A stretch of 64,000 nt of DNA from positions 1,304,498-1,368,497 of the forward strand of contig NZ_DS022298.1 in NCBI RefSeq assembly GCF_000153805.1, written 5' to 3'. Each line of letters opens with the position of its first letter. Positions within the stretch are counted from its first letter, which is position 1. The notes under the pieces were generated by a model, which ran no database searches, had not been told where the DNA came from, and saw only the letters and a list, made by a program, of their open reading frames with translations. This document shows, one piece after another, positions 53,029-61,564 of the stretch. The DNA is from Synechococcus sp. BL107 (GTDB lineage: Bacteria > Cyanobacteriota > Cyanobacteriia > PCC-6307 > Cyanobiaceae). Made by a program: the position numbers and the translations under genes.

Positions 53029-53393
53029 TTCAGTTCCAAGAGGGTTTTGAGCATGGCCACAAGCTCCTTTTTGCTGAAGCTCTCGAGCGGTGGAGGTGGT
53101 GCCTGAATGCCTTGAGCTTCCAAGGTTTTGCACAGCTCCGCTTTCTTCTGTTTGGAGAAGCCCTTGATTCCGTTCTCTTTGCAGAGGCGCTTGAGCGTGG
53201 TCACGGTTTGCTGCTTGAAACTGCCCTTGCCCAGCAGCGCTTTGGCATTCACCTGGCCCGTGAGTTGAGCCTCAGCAGGCACAACTCCAGAGGTTGCAGC
53301 TTTGAGCTCCTGGTCCATCTCACGCAGCGCTCTGGCGTCGGACTCCGCAACGGATTTCAGGTTGGCGCGGAGGGCTTCAGCGAGTCGTCCCAT
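53025..53393 (-). CDS. SAP-like DNA-binding small protein
   Basis: A 122-residue basic protein from the ATG at 53393. Two helix-turn-helix-like repeats can be seen near the C-terminus: QQTVTTLKRLCKENGIKGF with KKAELCKTLEAQGI, and SFSKKELVAMLKTLLEL. This is the SAP/Rho-N arrangement that binds DNA or RNA. The N-terminal half is a charged helix. Its start overlaps the preceding gene by 17 bp and its stop overlaps the HD gene start. Confidence 0.75.
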   Translation of the reverse strand: MGRLAEALRANLKSVAESDARALREMDQELKAATSGVVPAEAQLTGQVNAKALLGKGSFKQQTVTTLKRLCKENGIKGFSKQKKAELCKTLEAQGIQAPPPPLESFSKKELVAMLKTLLELK

Positions 53394-53862
53394 CGATTCC
53401 GTCCTCGAGCGTGGCCTGCATCGTTTGCTGTTTCTCAACGATCGCTTCGAGTTGCTGCTTCGTCGAGGTCCAGCGGCGAATGAAGGTGGCAACCGCTTTC
53501 ACGAGGCGACCAATGAAACTGCCGCCTTGGTAAGTCCGGCGCCCCATCTGATAGGCCCCAAATTCGTTCACCAGATCGTCGCCAGCGTCTTCCAGTTCGC
53601 CCACAACATTGGTGACGATCTCCAGCATCTCGTAGGCCTCCTGTCTGATGGATGCCTCGCGGGTGGCAATCTCTCTGAGCTTCGTTTCGAGCTGTTGCAT
53701 CGCTGCTCGATTGCGATCGGCTTTGCCCCTGTAAAGCCCCCGACTCACCATCAGGCTGCGATAGCTCTTGCGCAGTTCGAGGTAAACAGCATCCAGCTCG
53801 CCCCGTTGCAGCTCAGTCGGTTCTGCTGGAAACGTCCCGGTAGAAGGAAACGACGTTGTCAT
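53377..53862 (-). CDS. coiled-coil hypothetical protein of the second island operon
   Basis: A 161-residue protein from the ATG at 53862. Long helices cover most of it (LDAVYLELRKSYRSLMVSRG, AAMQQLETKLREIATREASI and KQQLEAIVEKQQTMQATLED), with one GAYQMGRRTYQGGSFIGRL loop that could bind nucleic acid or a partner. No known family. It is the first gene of the three-gene operon and site C lies 52 bp upstream of its ATG. Confidence 0.7.
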   Translation of the reverse strand: MTTSFPSTGTFPAEPTELQRGELDAVYLELRKSYRSLMVSRGLYRGKADRNRAAMQQLETKLREIATREASIRQEAYEMLEIVTNVVGELEDAGDDLVNEFGAYQMGRRTYQGGSFIGRLVKAVATFIRRWTSTKQQLEAIVEKQQTMQATLEDGIDGTTR

Positions 53863-53914
53863 ATGGATCCCACAGGTGCTTTTAAGAGCATGCAGGAGGT
53901 TTCGACTTTTTAGA

Positions 53915-53930
53915 TCCCCCACTCAGGGGA
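53915..53930. promoter_or_regulatory. island operator, site C
   Basis: Perfect inverted repeat TCCCC-CACTCA-GGGGA, 52 bp upstream of the coiled-coil gene on the minus strand. Read that way, TCTAAA follows it directly and could be a -10 element. Confidence 0.65.
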
Positions 53931-53986
53931 TATTCAGGATTCGCATCAGCTCAGGTTTTGTCCGACAGCTCAGAAATTTCAAACCT

Positions 53987-55210
53987 TCAACCAAAGACCT
54001 CTCGGATGATTTCGTTCGAGCGGAAGCGGTGATGGTCGGAATAGGTCTTCCGGAGCATGTCTTCAGAGGTTGAGAGGAGTCCTGCAATCTGGAGAAGGTC
54101 GAGTTGTTTCACTTCCAGCAGTCGTCTTGCAGCGTTGTGCCGAAGAGTGCGTAGCCCGATGAGATCGCGATCAGCTTTCAATCCGTGATCTTCTGAGAAT
54201 TCTCTCCAGATCCACCCATGAATGGCATTTAGTTCTTGTTCTGTTCTCCTCTGTTGATCTTGGTTGGGTTTCTCATCCCATGGGCTGGCGGCATCTCGGA
54301 GGCGTTGAGGAGGAGTGCTCAGTTTTTCAATCCCAACGGCTTCTAGAAGCTCTCTCCATGAAGGGCAGAGTTGGGCTTGTCGATTCCTACCCCTCTTGCT
54401 GTCACGGCATTCCACATAACCCCCAACGGCTACTTCCACGCTGCCTGGCGAAGTCCACAACAGTTGTGACGCCATCACCATCGCTCCACGCGCACCGGTA
54501 AGAGCGACCCAAGAGGTGAGCCAAGCGGCTGCATGAGCAAGCTCAGAGGTTTCAGCTCGATCCCAGAGTTTCAAAATGACGCGCTGTACCTCATCAGGAT
54601 CAATCGGTCTTCCCTGCCCTGCCTGAGGTTCTTGGTAAGCAAACTCCTTGCCAGGGTTCAGTTGCTTGCCATCCGTCGCGATCCCAAAGATCAAGCAGGC
54701 AGCGGAGATGGCGTCTCGACGACTTCTCGCTTCTGCTGGCCAACTCGCGATCCAACGCAGCAAATCCTCTCGGCTCGTAGCCCTGCCGTTGTTCTCGGAG
54801 AGCCACTGAACGCAGCCCTTAAGCCACTTCACGCGACGAGCAGCGTGCTTCTCAGAGTTGCCGTCTGTTTCGATGCGACTTAATGCATGTCGTAGATGGA
54901 TGCCCAAAGAACTGCCAACCGGACCACCTGCATTCCTGCTGATGTTGCTGTCGAAGTCCGCTAGTGCCTGATCGATGGCACGAGAAATAGCAAGGTCTGT
55001 GTCCTCATAGGACGCGGTGAGTTTCAGCCACTTCTGGTCACCACCCCCATCAGGTCGCGTCCTGAACGAGAGATAGACCAAATCCTGACCATTCGGTCTG
55101 GTTTTACGTCTGAGGGACAGCCCGTGTCGCTCTGGATGAACAGTCCGGAGATACTGGGAGAGCTGCTTCAGCCTTGCGCTGTTTCGGCGTTGCCCAGTGG
55201 TGTCTGTCAT
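53987..55210 (-). CDS. tyrosine recombinase / phage-type integrase
   Basis: A 407-residue protein with a basic N-terminal arm-binding region, a central helical core-binding domain (residues 100-190) and a C-terminal catalytic domain: the first Arg in WVALTGARGAMVM, the His-x-x-Arg box in RTLRHNAARRLLEV and the nucleophile Tyr in MLRKTYSDHH. The motifs are divergent but in the right order. The arrangement, next to a core gene and repeats at its start, fits the integrase of an integrative island. Excisionase is not seen. Confidence 0.85.
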   Translation of the reverse strand: MTDTTGQRRNSARLKQLSQYLRTVHPERHGLSLRRKTRPNGQDLVYLSFRTRPDGGGDQKWLKLTASYEDTDLAISRAIDQALADFDSNISRNAGGPVGSSLGIHLRHALSRIETDGNSEKHAARRVKWLKGCVQWLSENNGRATSREDLLRWIASWPAEARSRRDAISAACLIFGIATDGKQLNPGKEFAYQEPQAGQGRPIDPDEVQRVILKLWDRAETSELAHAAAWLTSWVALTGARGAMVMASQLLWTSPGSVEVAVGGYVECRDSKRGRNRQAQLCPSWRELLEAVGIEKLSTPPQRLRDAASPWDEKPNQDQQRRTEQELNAIHGWIWREFSEDHGLKADRDLIGLRTLRHNAARRLLEVKQLDLLQIAGLLSTSEDMLRKTYSDHHRFRSNEIIREVFG

Positions 55211-55211
55211 C

Positions 55212-55294
55212 TAGGGACAGGGCGGCTTATCTGCCTAGTTTATCCCTAAAATGTCCCTAAAGCCACTTGCACAAGGTTATGCCCACTTGCACAA
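55212..55294. repeat. cluster of short repeats upstream of the recombinase
   Basis: Three overlapping sets: TAGGGACA (55212-55219) inverted as TGTCCCTA (55252-55259); the direct repeat TCCCTAAA at 55243-55250 and 55254-55261, one helical turn apart; and the direct repeat CCACTTGCACAA at 55263-55274 and 55283-55294, two turns apart. Such clusters occur as recombinase arm sites or operators for the recombinase gene. The att core itself is not identified. Confidence 0.6.
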
Positions 55295-55324
55295 CCTGAT
55301 ACCACGGAACAGTCGATTTGAGTG

Positions 55325-56509
55325 ATGGCAAGCGATCTGAGTGCAACTGAGGGCATCTCGCCAGCTGATCAACGCTGGCCTTGGTGGCCGCTGCTGCCGT
55401 TGTACCCCTACGGCAAGCGAGCCACCCATGTTGAAGAGCTGATCCCCGGACAGGTGTGGAGCTTTGAGCAGCTCCAAGGCGTTTATTACGTGGCCGTGCC
55501 GATCCGACTCACCGTGGTGAAGGTAACCGGTGGCTTGATGTTGATCAACCCGTTGCCGCCCACGGTTGAGTTATGCGCCGCGATCAAAGAACTCGAAGCC
55601 GAGCATGGCCCCGTCTGCACGATCGTGCTGCCCACCGCTTCTGGTTTGGAGCACAAATTGCCGTTGTCGGCGCTGGCGCGTGCGTTCCCAAAGTCCGAGC
55701 TTTGGGTGTGCCCCGGGCAGTGGAGTTTTCCGGTGCAACTTCCGCTGAGTTGGCTTGGCATTCCGTCTAGTCGGACCCGGATATTGCTTGAAGATGGCGT
55801 TCCCCATCCCGACGTTTGCGACTGGATTTCGCTGGGTCCACTGGACCTCGGCGTGGGTCGCTTTCAGGAGATCAGTTGTTTGCATCGCCCGTCCGCTGCC
55901 CTAGTGGTGACGGATGCCTTGGTTGGCATCGCGGCCAACCCCCCCGCCATTTTTGATCGAGATCCAACCCCCTTGTTGTTTCATTCCCGCGAGCGGGGCG
56001 ATGAACCTTTGGCCGACAGCCTGGAGGCCCGTCGCCGGGGCTGGGCTCGGTTGGTGTTGTTTGCGTCCTATTTGAGGCCCGAACCCTTGGTGGTTCCCTC
56101 GTTTGCGGATGTTTTACGGCATGCGATGAAGCCTGGCTTGCGCTCCGCCCGTGCCCATTTCGGCCTCTATCCGTTCCAGTGGGAGCCCGATTGGCGTTCG
56201 GCCGCCAATGCGTTGATGGGAGAGCAGGAGCCCCACCTCCAGGTGGCGCCGGTGCTTGAGCGTTTGGTGCTGCCGCGGGCTCGGGCCACGCTTTTGGCCT
56301 GGTTAGATCAACTGTCGCAACGCTCTGAACTTTGCTGGCTGGTGCCCGCCCACTACAGCGCTCCGCTCAGTTTCACCCCTGAGCGCATCCAGGAACTACG
56401 CGGCCAATTAACCCAACGAGATTGGGCTCCCAGCACCGGTAGTTGGGAATTTCTGGGTTCGATTGATCAACAACTCCTTGATTTAGGGGTTGTTCCAAAA
56501 CAGATCTAG
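55325..56509 (+). CDS. DUF4336 family protein
   Basis: A 394-residue cytoplasmic protein from the ATG at 55325 (a GTG precedes it directly). The DUF4336 core is apparent from WPLLPLYPYGKRATHVEELIP, VKVTGGLMLINPLPPT and the metallo-beta-lactamase-like LPTASGLEHKLPLSALARAF. Family members are widespread in cyanobacteria and plastid-bearing eukaryotes; activity is unknown. It is the first core gene right of the island and ends 27 bp before rsmE. Confidence 0.85.
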   Translation: MASDLSATEGISPADQRWPWWPLLPLYPYGKRATHVEELIPGQVWSFEQLQGVYYVAVPIRLTVVKVTGGLMLINPLPPTVELCAAIKELEAEHGPVCTIVLPTASGLEHKLPLSALARAFPKSELWVCPGQWSFPVQLPLSWLGIPSSRTRILLEDGVPHPDVCDWISLGPLDLGVGRFQEISCLHRPSAALVVTDALVGIAANPPAIFDRDPTPLLFHSRERGDEPLADSLEARRRGWARLVLFASYLRPEPLVVPSFADVLRHAMKPGLRSARAHFGLYPFQWEPDWRSAANALMGEQEPHLQVAPVLERLVLPRARATLLAWLDQLSQRSELCWLVPAHYSAPLSFTPERIQELRGQLTQRDWAPSTGSWEFLGSIDQQLLDLGVVPKQI

Positions 56510-56536
56510 TGATCACTTGCGTGTTTCCATAATCTG

Positions 56537-57265
56537 ATGAATATCATTCTGCTCTCATCTAAGGATCACTGGCTGGATGATCATTCAGTGTTACTTCGTG
56601 ATCAACGTGCCATCCATATTTGCGATGTTTTGAAATCAACTGTGGGGGACCAACTGCGTGTTGGTTTGAGAGATGGCCTGCAAGGCCAAGGCGAGGTGAC
56701 ATCGATCCAGGATGGTGCGGTGCAATTAAGCGTTGAACTCCACGATTCACCCCCACCTCGCCATCATTTTGATCTTGTTTTAGCCCTGCCTCGGCCCAAA
56801 ATGTTGCGCCGAATTTTTCGCGCTGTTGCTGAATTTGGTGTCCAAAATCTCTACCTAATCAACAGCGCCAGGGTGGAAAAAAGTTATTGGCAGAGTCCGT
56901 TATTACAAGTCGATGCAATTGATCAAGCCTTGGTCGCTGGTATGGAACGGTCGCGGGATACCATCGCGCCGCGTGTTCATTTGTGCCCCCGATTTCGACC
57001 GTTTGTGGAAGACCAACTCATTCAGATTTGTGCAGGACGCCCCTGTTGGATTGCTGATATGGAGGCCCCAATCGCCCTATCGGATTGCTCTTCAACCCCA
57101 GCGGTGGTGATGATCGGGCCGGAGGGTGGTTTTGTTCCGTTTGAAATCCAATTGGCGGAAACAACGATCGCCCAACGCATCAATCTCGGCACTCGAATTT
57201 TGAGCGTTGATACGGCCCTTACAACCGTTCTTGCCCAAGCGCTCCCAGGTTCAAACGAGCTTTGA
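56537..57265 (+). CDS. rsmE: 16S rRNA (uracil-1498-N3)-methyltransferase
   Basis: A 242-residue SPOUT-class methyltransferase that modifies U1498 of 16S rRNA. The N-terminal PUA-like part (DDHSVLLRDQRAIHICDVLK) is followed by the knot: LVLALPRPKMLRRIFRAVAE, VVMIGPEGGFVPFE and LGTRILSVDTALTTVLAQ. The usual LG-x-RILRxETA is here SVDTA. Confidence 0.88.
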   Translation: MNIILLSSKDHWLDDHSVLLRDQRAIHICDVLKSTVGDQLRVGLRDGLQGQGEVTSIQDGAVQLSVELHDSPPPRHHFDLVLALPRPKMLRRIFRAVAEFGVQNLYLINSARVEKSYWQSPLLQVDAIDQALVAGMERSRDTIAPRVHLCPRFRPFVEDQLIQICAGRPCWIADMEAPIALSDCSSTPAVVMIGPEGGFVPFEIQLAETTIAQRINLGTRILSVDTALTTVLAQALPGSNEL

Positions 57266-57271
57266 ATGTGG

Positions 57272-57289
57272 TTGCCTTAAAAAAGGCAA
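57272..57289. terminator. possible terminator hairpin between convergent genes
   Basis: TTGCCTT-AAAA-AAGGCAA, a 7-bp stem between rsmE and the convergent DUF760 gene. No long T-run follows on either strand, so it is weak. Confidence 0.35.
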
Positions 57290-57293
57290 ACTA

Positions 57294-57644
57294 TCAAAGA
57301 TTGAGTTCGTCGTCGTCGACGGCCATTTGCTCATCAGCGAACAGGGTTTCTTCCAACTCCTTGCGCTGCTCCATTTGACGCAAGAAATACCCAGTCATCA
57401 TTGCGGAGGCCAGCATGTTCGCGAGGTTGTCGCGATTGGCCGTCACCTTCACTTCAAAGTGCTCACCGGGCAACACACCCAACAACCCTTGAACGTTGTG
57501 CCGAATGATGTCTTGAATATCGTTGCTGGCTGATTTCGCGACACGTTGAAGGGTGTCGGGAGACTGATCCTGCAGATACTGAATCAGGCTGTTTCCCGCT
57601 TGTCCGTCACTGTTGTCTGTGGCCAGGAACTCGGGGTTAAACAT
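57294..57644 (-). CDS. DUF760 protein
   Basis: A 116-residue protein from the ATG at 57644 (MFNPEFL). DUF760 is a cyanobacterial and plastid family; its typical features are present: SLIQYLQDQSPDTLQRVAK, DIQDIIRHNVQGLLGVLPG and AMMTGYFLRQMEQRKELE. An acidic tail follows. Function unknown, possibly linked to photosynthetic acclimation. It follows lepB on the same strand by 48 bp. Confidence 0.85.
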   Translation of the reverse strand: MFNPEFLATDNSDGQAGNSLIQYLQDQSPDTLQRVAKSASNDIQDIIRHNVQGLLGVLPGEHFEVKVTANRDNLANMLASAMMTGYFLRQMEQRKELEETLFADEQMAVDDDELNL

Positions 57645-57692
57645 CCCGTGTGCTCTGCATCCGTTTCCCGACACTAACCCAAGCCCTTGGTT

Positions 57693-58283
57693 TCAACCGC
57701 GATCTGAGGTGGGGGACAACCGTATCGGACCGAACCGTCGAAGCGGCCAGTACCGCCAAATCGCGGTACCGATCACGTTCTGTTCCGGCAGCGTTCCCCA
57801 CAGATGGGAATCCAGGCTGGCATTGCGGTTGTCTCCCATGACCCAAAGCTGATCCTCCGGCACGGTGATCGCTGCCATGGCGTAATCCATGCGTTCCGAC
57901 AGCCACGGTTCATTGACGGGCTCTCCATTGCGGATCAGCACGCCCCCCTCAACGGCCACGACATCTCCAGGGAGGCCCACCAAACGCTTGATCAAAGCCG
58001 CTTTGGCGTCGTAGCCCGAAGCAATCAAGGCCTCGGGCGGTTCGAACACCACCACATCATTGCGATGCAGGTGGTTGTGTTGAATCCGCTGAACGCGTGG
58101 ACGCACTTTCTCCACCAGGATTCGATCTTGCAACTGCAGCGTGGGCAACATCGATCCGGATGGGATCCAGCGGGGTTCGAGCACATACCACCGCAACAAC
58201 AGGGCAAGAACGGCCCAGAGAATCAAGCTGCGCCAGAAGCCTTTGTTCTGATCAGTGTTGGAAGGAGGCGTGGGATTGGTCAT
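57693..58283 (-). CDS. lepB: signal peptidase I
   Basis: A 196-residue membrane-bound serine protease that removes signal peptides. The start is the ATG at 58283. One membrane span (SLILWAVLALLLRWYVL) precedes the catalytic Ser in PSGSMLPTL. The Lys is in KAALIKRLVGLPGD, and GDNRNASLDSHLWG is the last conserved box. It is divergent from menD with little space between. Confidence 0.93.
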   Translation of the reverse strand: MTNPTPPSNTDQNKGFWRSLILWAVLALLLRWYVLEPRWIPSGSMLPTLQLQDRILVEKVRPRVQRIQHNHLHRNDVVVFEPPEALIASGYDAKAALIKRLVGLPGDVVAVEGGVLIRNGEPVNEPWLSERMDYAMAAITVPEDQLWVMGDNRNASLDSHLWGTLPEQNVIGTAIWRYWPLRRFGPIRLSPTSDRG

Positions 58284-58319
58284 CGTTGACCGAAGATCAC
58301 ACAAGCTTGGCCTGTTCCC

Positions 58320-60080
58320 CTGTCGATTGCCCGCGACAATCTCCATGCCTCTCTAACCCTGTTGAAGGGCTTGATCGAGCTTGGTCTGCGCCGTTTGGTG
58401 CTCTGTCCTGGGAGTCGTTCTGGATCGTTAGCGACAGCAGCTGGTTTGCTGGCGTCGTCTGGGCAGCTTCAGCTCAACACTGCCATTGATGAACGGTCGG
58501 CAGCATTTTTGGCATTGGGGCTGGCTACCGCTGGTGGCACCGGCGTGGCTGTGGTGACCACCTCGGGAACGGCGGTCGCCAATCTGCTGCCCGCGGTGAT
58601 TGAAGCTGATCGGTCCTGTCAACCGTTGCTCGTTATCACCGCTGATCGTCCGATCCGACTCAAGGCGTGTGGCGCCAATCAAACGGTGAATCAGGAGCAC
58701 TTTTTGCGTCCCGCCTGTCGTTGGTTTGGCGATGGTGCCCCTGAGGGGTTGCATGCCATGGCCTCCCCTGCCGTGCTTGAGCTTGCGGCTCAGGCCTGGA
58801 GCCAGGCCCACGGGTCGAATCAAGCGGTAGATCAAGCGGCAGCGGGCCCCGTGCATCTCAACCTTCCCGTGGAGGAACCGATCCATGCAGCGCTGGCAGA
58901 GCATCAGCCACTGCTGGATGCCGTCTTAGCCCACGACGAAGCATTGCTTTTCCCCCTCCGGCCGTCGACGACCCAATCCCATCGCGATGTCCCCCGATTG
59001 GATCCATCGCGGCCCGGTGTCGTCATTGCTGGCCCATGGCGTGGTCTGTCTCAAGATCTCTCCGTTTATCAGCAGGCCGTTCGCGCTTGGTTGGTGTGCA
59101 GCGGCTGGCCTCTTTTGGCCGATCCCTTGGCTGCTTTGCCCGTCGACCTGCCAGGACGATTGCACCATTGGGACCTACAGCTCGAGCAGCTCACCAGCCC
59201 TGAGCCCTTGCAGGTGTTGCGGCTGGGCCCGTTGCCCGCGAGCCGACGTTTAGAGGTCTGGCTCCAGCGCAACTCAGGTGATCAAGTGCTGATCACAGAG
59301 GGGGAGCCGCGCTACTTGGATCCCCTGGGGTTGGCCAAGCAGTGGAGCGGTGGACTCGCGGCGTGGTGTTCTGCGCAGCCGTTGGATCAAGCTTCGCGGC
59401 CACTATCTGCAGACCACTCGGCTTGGTTGCGGCGCGACCAGGGTTTGGGTCTTTGGCTGGAAGAACAGTTGGTGCCCGAGGGTCCCGTTTCTGAACCCGC
59501 CTTGGCGTTTCAACTGGCAGACCTGTTGCCGCCTGGCCTTCCGGTGATGCTTGCCGCCAGTTCTCCCGTGCGCGATTGGCTCACCTGGAGCGGCCGGGCC
59601 GGAAGCAACCGCCGCTGTTTCAGCTTTCGCGGGGCCTCTGGCATCGATGGCACCTTGTCGTTGGCCATGGGACTCGCCCTTGAAACGGGTCCGATGCTCC
59701 TGGTTACGGGCGATTTAGCCTTACTTCACGACAGCAACGGTTGGTTGCACGGCCAATCGGATGGCCCGCCATTGGTGGTGCTGCTGATCGATAACGGTGG
59801 GGGGGGCATCTTCCAGCAACTCCCGATTGAACAAGATTCGCCACAGCGGTTTGATGCGTTGTTTGCCATGCCCCAGCGGGTGAATCCCATCGCCCTGGCG
59901 GCGGCCCACGGTGTGCCAGGTCGCTCCATCGCAGCGATCGACGATCTGCCTGAGGCGCTCTCCTGGGCCTTGGCTCAGCAAGGTCCGGTGTTGCTGCGGG
60001 TGTGCACGGATCGCCATGCCGATGCTGCATTTCGCCGCAAGCTTCGTTTGGCTGCCCAGAATGTTGAGCCTGGGGTTTAG
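58320..60080 (+). CDS. menD: 2-succinyl-5-enolpyruvyl-6-hydroxy-3-cyclohexene-1-carboxylate synthase
   Basis: ThDP-dependent enzyme joining isochorismate and 2-oxoglutarate, second step of phylloquinone synthesis in cyanobacteria. Conserved parts are [70 protein letters not shown] and the ThDP/Mg motif [15 protein letters not shown]. Family alignment adds [14 protein letters not shown] ahead of the TTG at 58362, so the real start is probably a CTG at 58320 or ATT at 58326; no ATG or GTG is available. Length with that start is 586 residues. menB starts 5 bp downstream. Confidence 0.93.
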   Translation: MSIARDNLHASLTLLKGLIELGLRRLVLCPGSRSGSLATAAGLLASSGQLQLNTAIDERSAAFLALGLATAGGTGVAVVTTSGTAVANLLPAVIEADRSCQPLLVITADRPIRLKACGANQTVNQEHFLRPACRWFGDGAPEGLHAMASPAVLELAAQAWSQAHGSNQAVDQAAAGPVHLNLPVEEPIHAALAEHQPLLDAVLAHDEALLFPLRPSTTQSHRDVPRLDPSRPGVVIAGPWRGLSQDLSVYQQAVRAWLVCSGWPLLADPLAALPVDLPGRLHHWDLQLEQLTSPEPLQVLRLGPLPASRRLEVWLQRNSGDQVLITEGEPRYLDPLGLAKQWSGGLAAWCSAQPLDQASRPLSADHSAWLRRDQGLGLWLEEQLVPEGPVSEPALAFQLADLLPPGLPVMLAASSPVRDWLTWSGRAGSNRRCFSFRGASGIDGTLSLAMGLALETGPMLLVTGDLALLHDSNGWLHGQSDGPPLVVLLIDNGGGGIFQQLPIEQDSPQRFDALFAMPQRVNPIALAAAHGVPGRSIAAIDDLPEALSWALAQQGPVLLRVCTDRHADAAFRRKLRLAAQNVEPGV

Positions 60081-60085
60081 GAGCT

Positions 60086-60955
60086 ATGGCCGAATCGCAA
60101 CAGGTTCTACCCGGGGCGTCGTTGACCGAATGGCAGCCGTGGGGCACCTACCAAGACATCTTGGTGGACCGCTCCGCGGAAGGGATTGCCCGGGTCGCGA
60201 TCAATCGCCCCGCCAAGCGCAATGCCTTCCGCCCTCAGACGGTGAATGAGCTCTGTGATGCGTTCACCCGCATCCGCGATGACCGGGCCATCGGTGTGGT
60301 GCTGTTCACAGGGGTTGGTCCGGCTGAGGATGGCGCTTATGCCTTTTGCTCTGGCGGTGACCAGAGCGTGCGTGGCGATGGTGGTTACGTCGGTGACGAT
60401 GGCCTTCCGAGGCTGAACGTCTTGGATTTGCAGCGGATCATTCGCAGCCTGCCCAAGGTGGTGGTCGCTCTGGTGGCGGGGTATGCCATGGGTGGTGGAC
60501 AGGTGCTTCATCTGCTGTGCGATCTCAGCCTGGCGGCCGACAACGCCGTTTTTGGCCAAACCGGCCCAAAGGTTGGCAGTTTTGATGGGGGGTTTGGTGC
60601 TGGTTATTTGGCCCGGGTGGTCGGTCAGCGCAAAGCCCGGGAAATTTGGTTTCTGTGTCGGCGCTATGGCGCCAAGGACGCCTTGGAGATGGGTTTGGTG
60701 AATGCTGTGGTGCCCCTCGAAGAGCTCGAAGCGGAGGGGGTGCGCTGGGCTCGGGAGGTGATGCAACACAGCCCGACGGCGATTCGGTGTTTGAAGGCCG
60801 CCTTCAACGCCGAAACCGATGGCCTGGCTGGCCTTCAGGAATTGGCCGGCAATGCCACCCACCTCTTCTATCGAACGGATGAGGCGATGGAAGGGCGCGA
60901 TGCCTTTCTTGAAAAACGTCCTCCCGACTTCGGCCAAACGGGCTGGTTACCTTGA
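60086..60955 (+). CDS. menB: 1,4-dihydroxy-2-naphthoyl-CoA synthase
   Basis: A 289-residue crotonase-fold enzyme that closes the naphthoquinone ring in phylloquinone synthesis. Typical segments: [69 protein letters not shown] and the C-terminal [19 protein letters not shown]. Bicarbonate-type MenB have Gly in the position after [11 protein letters not shown], as here. Operon with menD. Confidence 0.95.
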   Translation: MAESQQVLPGASLTEWQPWGTYQDILVDRSAEGIARVAINRPAKRNAFRPQTVNELCDAFTRIRDDRAIGVVLFTGVGPAEDGAYAFCSGGDQSVRGDGGYVGDDGLPRLNVLDLQRIIRSLPKVVVALVAGYAMGGGQVLHLLCDLSLAADNAVFGQTGPKVGSFDGGFGAGYLARVVGQRKAREIWFLCRRYGAKDALEMGLVNAVVPLEELEAEGVRWAREVMQHSPTAIRCLKAAFNAETDGLAGLQELAGNATHLFYRTDEAMEGRDAFLEKRPPDFGQTGWLP

Positions 60956-60959
60956 TTTA

Positions 60960-61505
60960 ATGATTCCGTCGCCATTGCCAGAGCCCATACCGCTGTTGCA
61001 GGCAGCGTCGATGGACACAGTGATGGCCGCGTTGGTGGCTGTGCCCAAGCAGCTGCGTCAAAAGCCAGGCCTTCACGTGGTGATGTTGCGCGACCGCCGT
61101 CGCGTGTTGCTGCTCGAGAGTGGCGCCTTGCGACAAGCGTTCCCTGTGGCCATTGGAATGCCCGGCTGGGAAACCCCCACCGGTCGCTTCAAGGTGTTGG
61201 AAAAAATCGACAACCCGGTGTGGGTGCATCCGGTGTCCGGTGATCGCGTTGCCGACCAGAGCAGTGCGAATCCCCTCGGCAGCCACTGGATTGGCTTTCA
61301 CCGTGATTGCCGTGGCCGTGATGCCCATGACGGTGATCAATGGATCACGATTAAGGGCTGCACCAGCACTGGATTTCATGGAACACCCCACCGCTGGACG
61401 GTGGGTCGGGCGGTGTCCCACGGCTGTGTTCGTCTACTGAATGAAAATGTGAGCACCCTTTACGGCCAAGTGAAGCTGGGAACGCCAGTCACTGTGCTGC
61501 CTTGA
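60960..61505 (+). CDS. L,D-transpeptidase (YkuD-type)
   Basis: A 181-residue protein with the YkuD fold: AFPVAIGMPGWETPTGRF, WIGFHRDCRGR and the catalytic HGTPHRWTVGRAVSHGCVRL (Cys in SHGCVRL). L,D-transpeptidases crosslink peptidoglycan or attach proteins to it. The start at the ATG at 60960, 4 bp after menB, has no clear signal peptide, so export is uncertain. The frame is open upstream but that overlaps menB. Confidence 0.87.
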   Translation: MIPSPLPEPIPLLQAASMDTVMAALVAVPKQLRQKPGLHVVMLRDRRRVLLLESGALRQAFPVAIGMPGWETPTGRFKVLEKIDNPVWVHPVSGDRVADQSSANPLGSHWIGFHRDCRGRDAHDGDQWITIKGCTSTGFHGTPHRWTVGRAVSHGCVRLLNENVSTLYGQVKLGTPVTVLP

Positions 61506-61564
61506 GACGGGACCAGATCGGCAAATCCCCCGTAAAGTCGCCGCGCTAACGCTGTATCTCATCC

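Larger units (their letters stand above)
37059..55300. mobile_element. probable defence island with tyrosine recombinase at its right edge
   Basis: Eleven genes lie between core-type neighbours, from rmuC to a stand-alone tyrosine recombinase (53987-55210). Island genes look GC-rich by eye with C/G-ending codons compared with the 25-33 kb stretch. Shared operators tie rmuC, both minus operons and one small gene together. I see no tRNA at either edge and no long direct repeats delimiting it, so exact ends and present mobility are unknown. Confidence 0.5.

Noticed and set aside
55211..55324. tRNA or tmRNA end as island attachment site
   Set aside because: No cloverleaf, T-loop or CCA-end pattern could be found in this stretch.
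60107..60937. 276-codon minus-strand frame opposite menB
   Set aside because: Almost exactly antisense to menB, which is intact and conserved.
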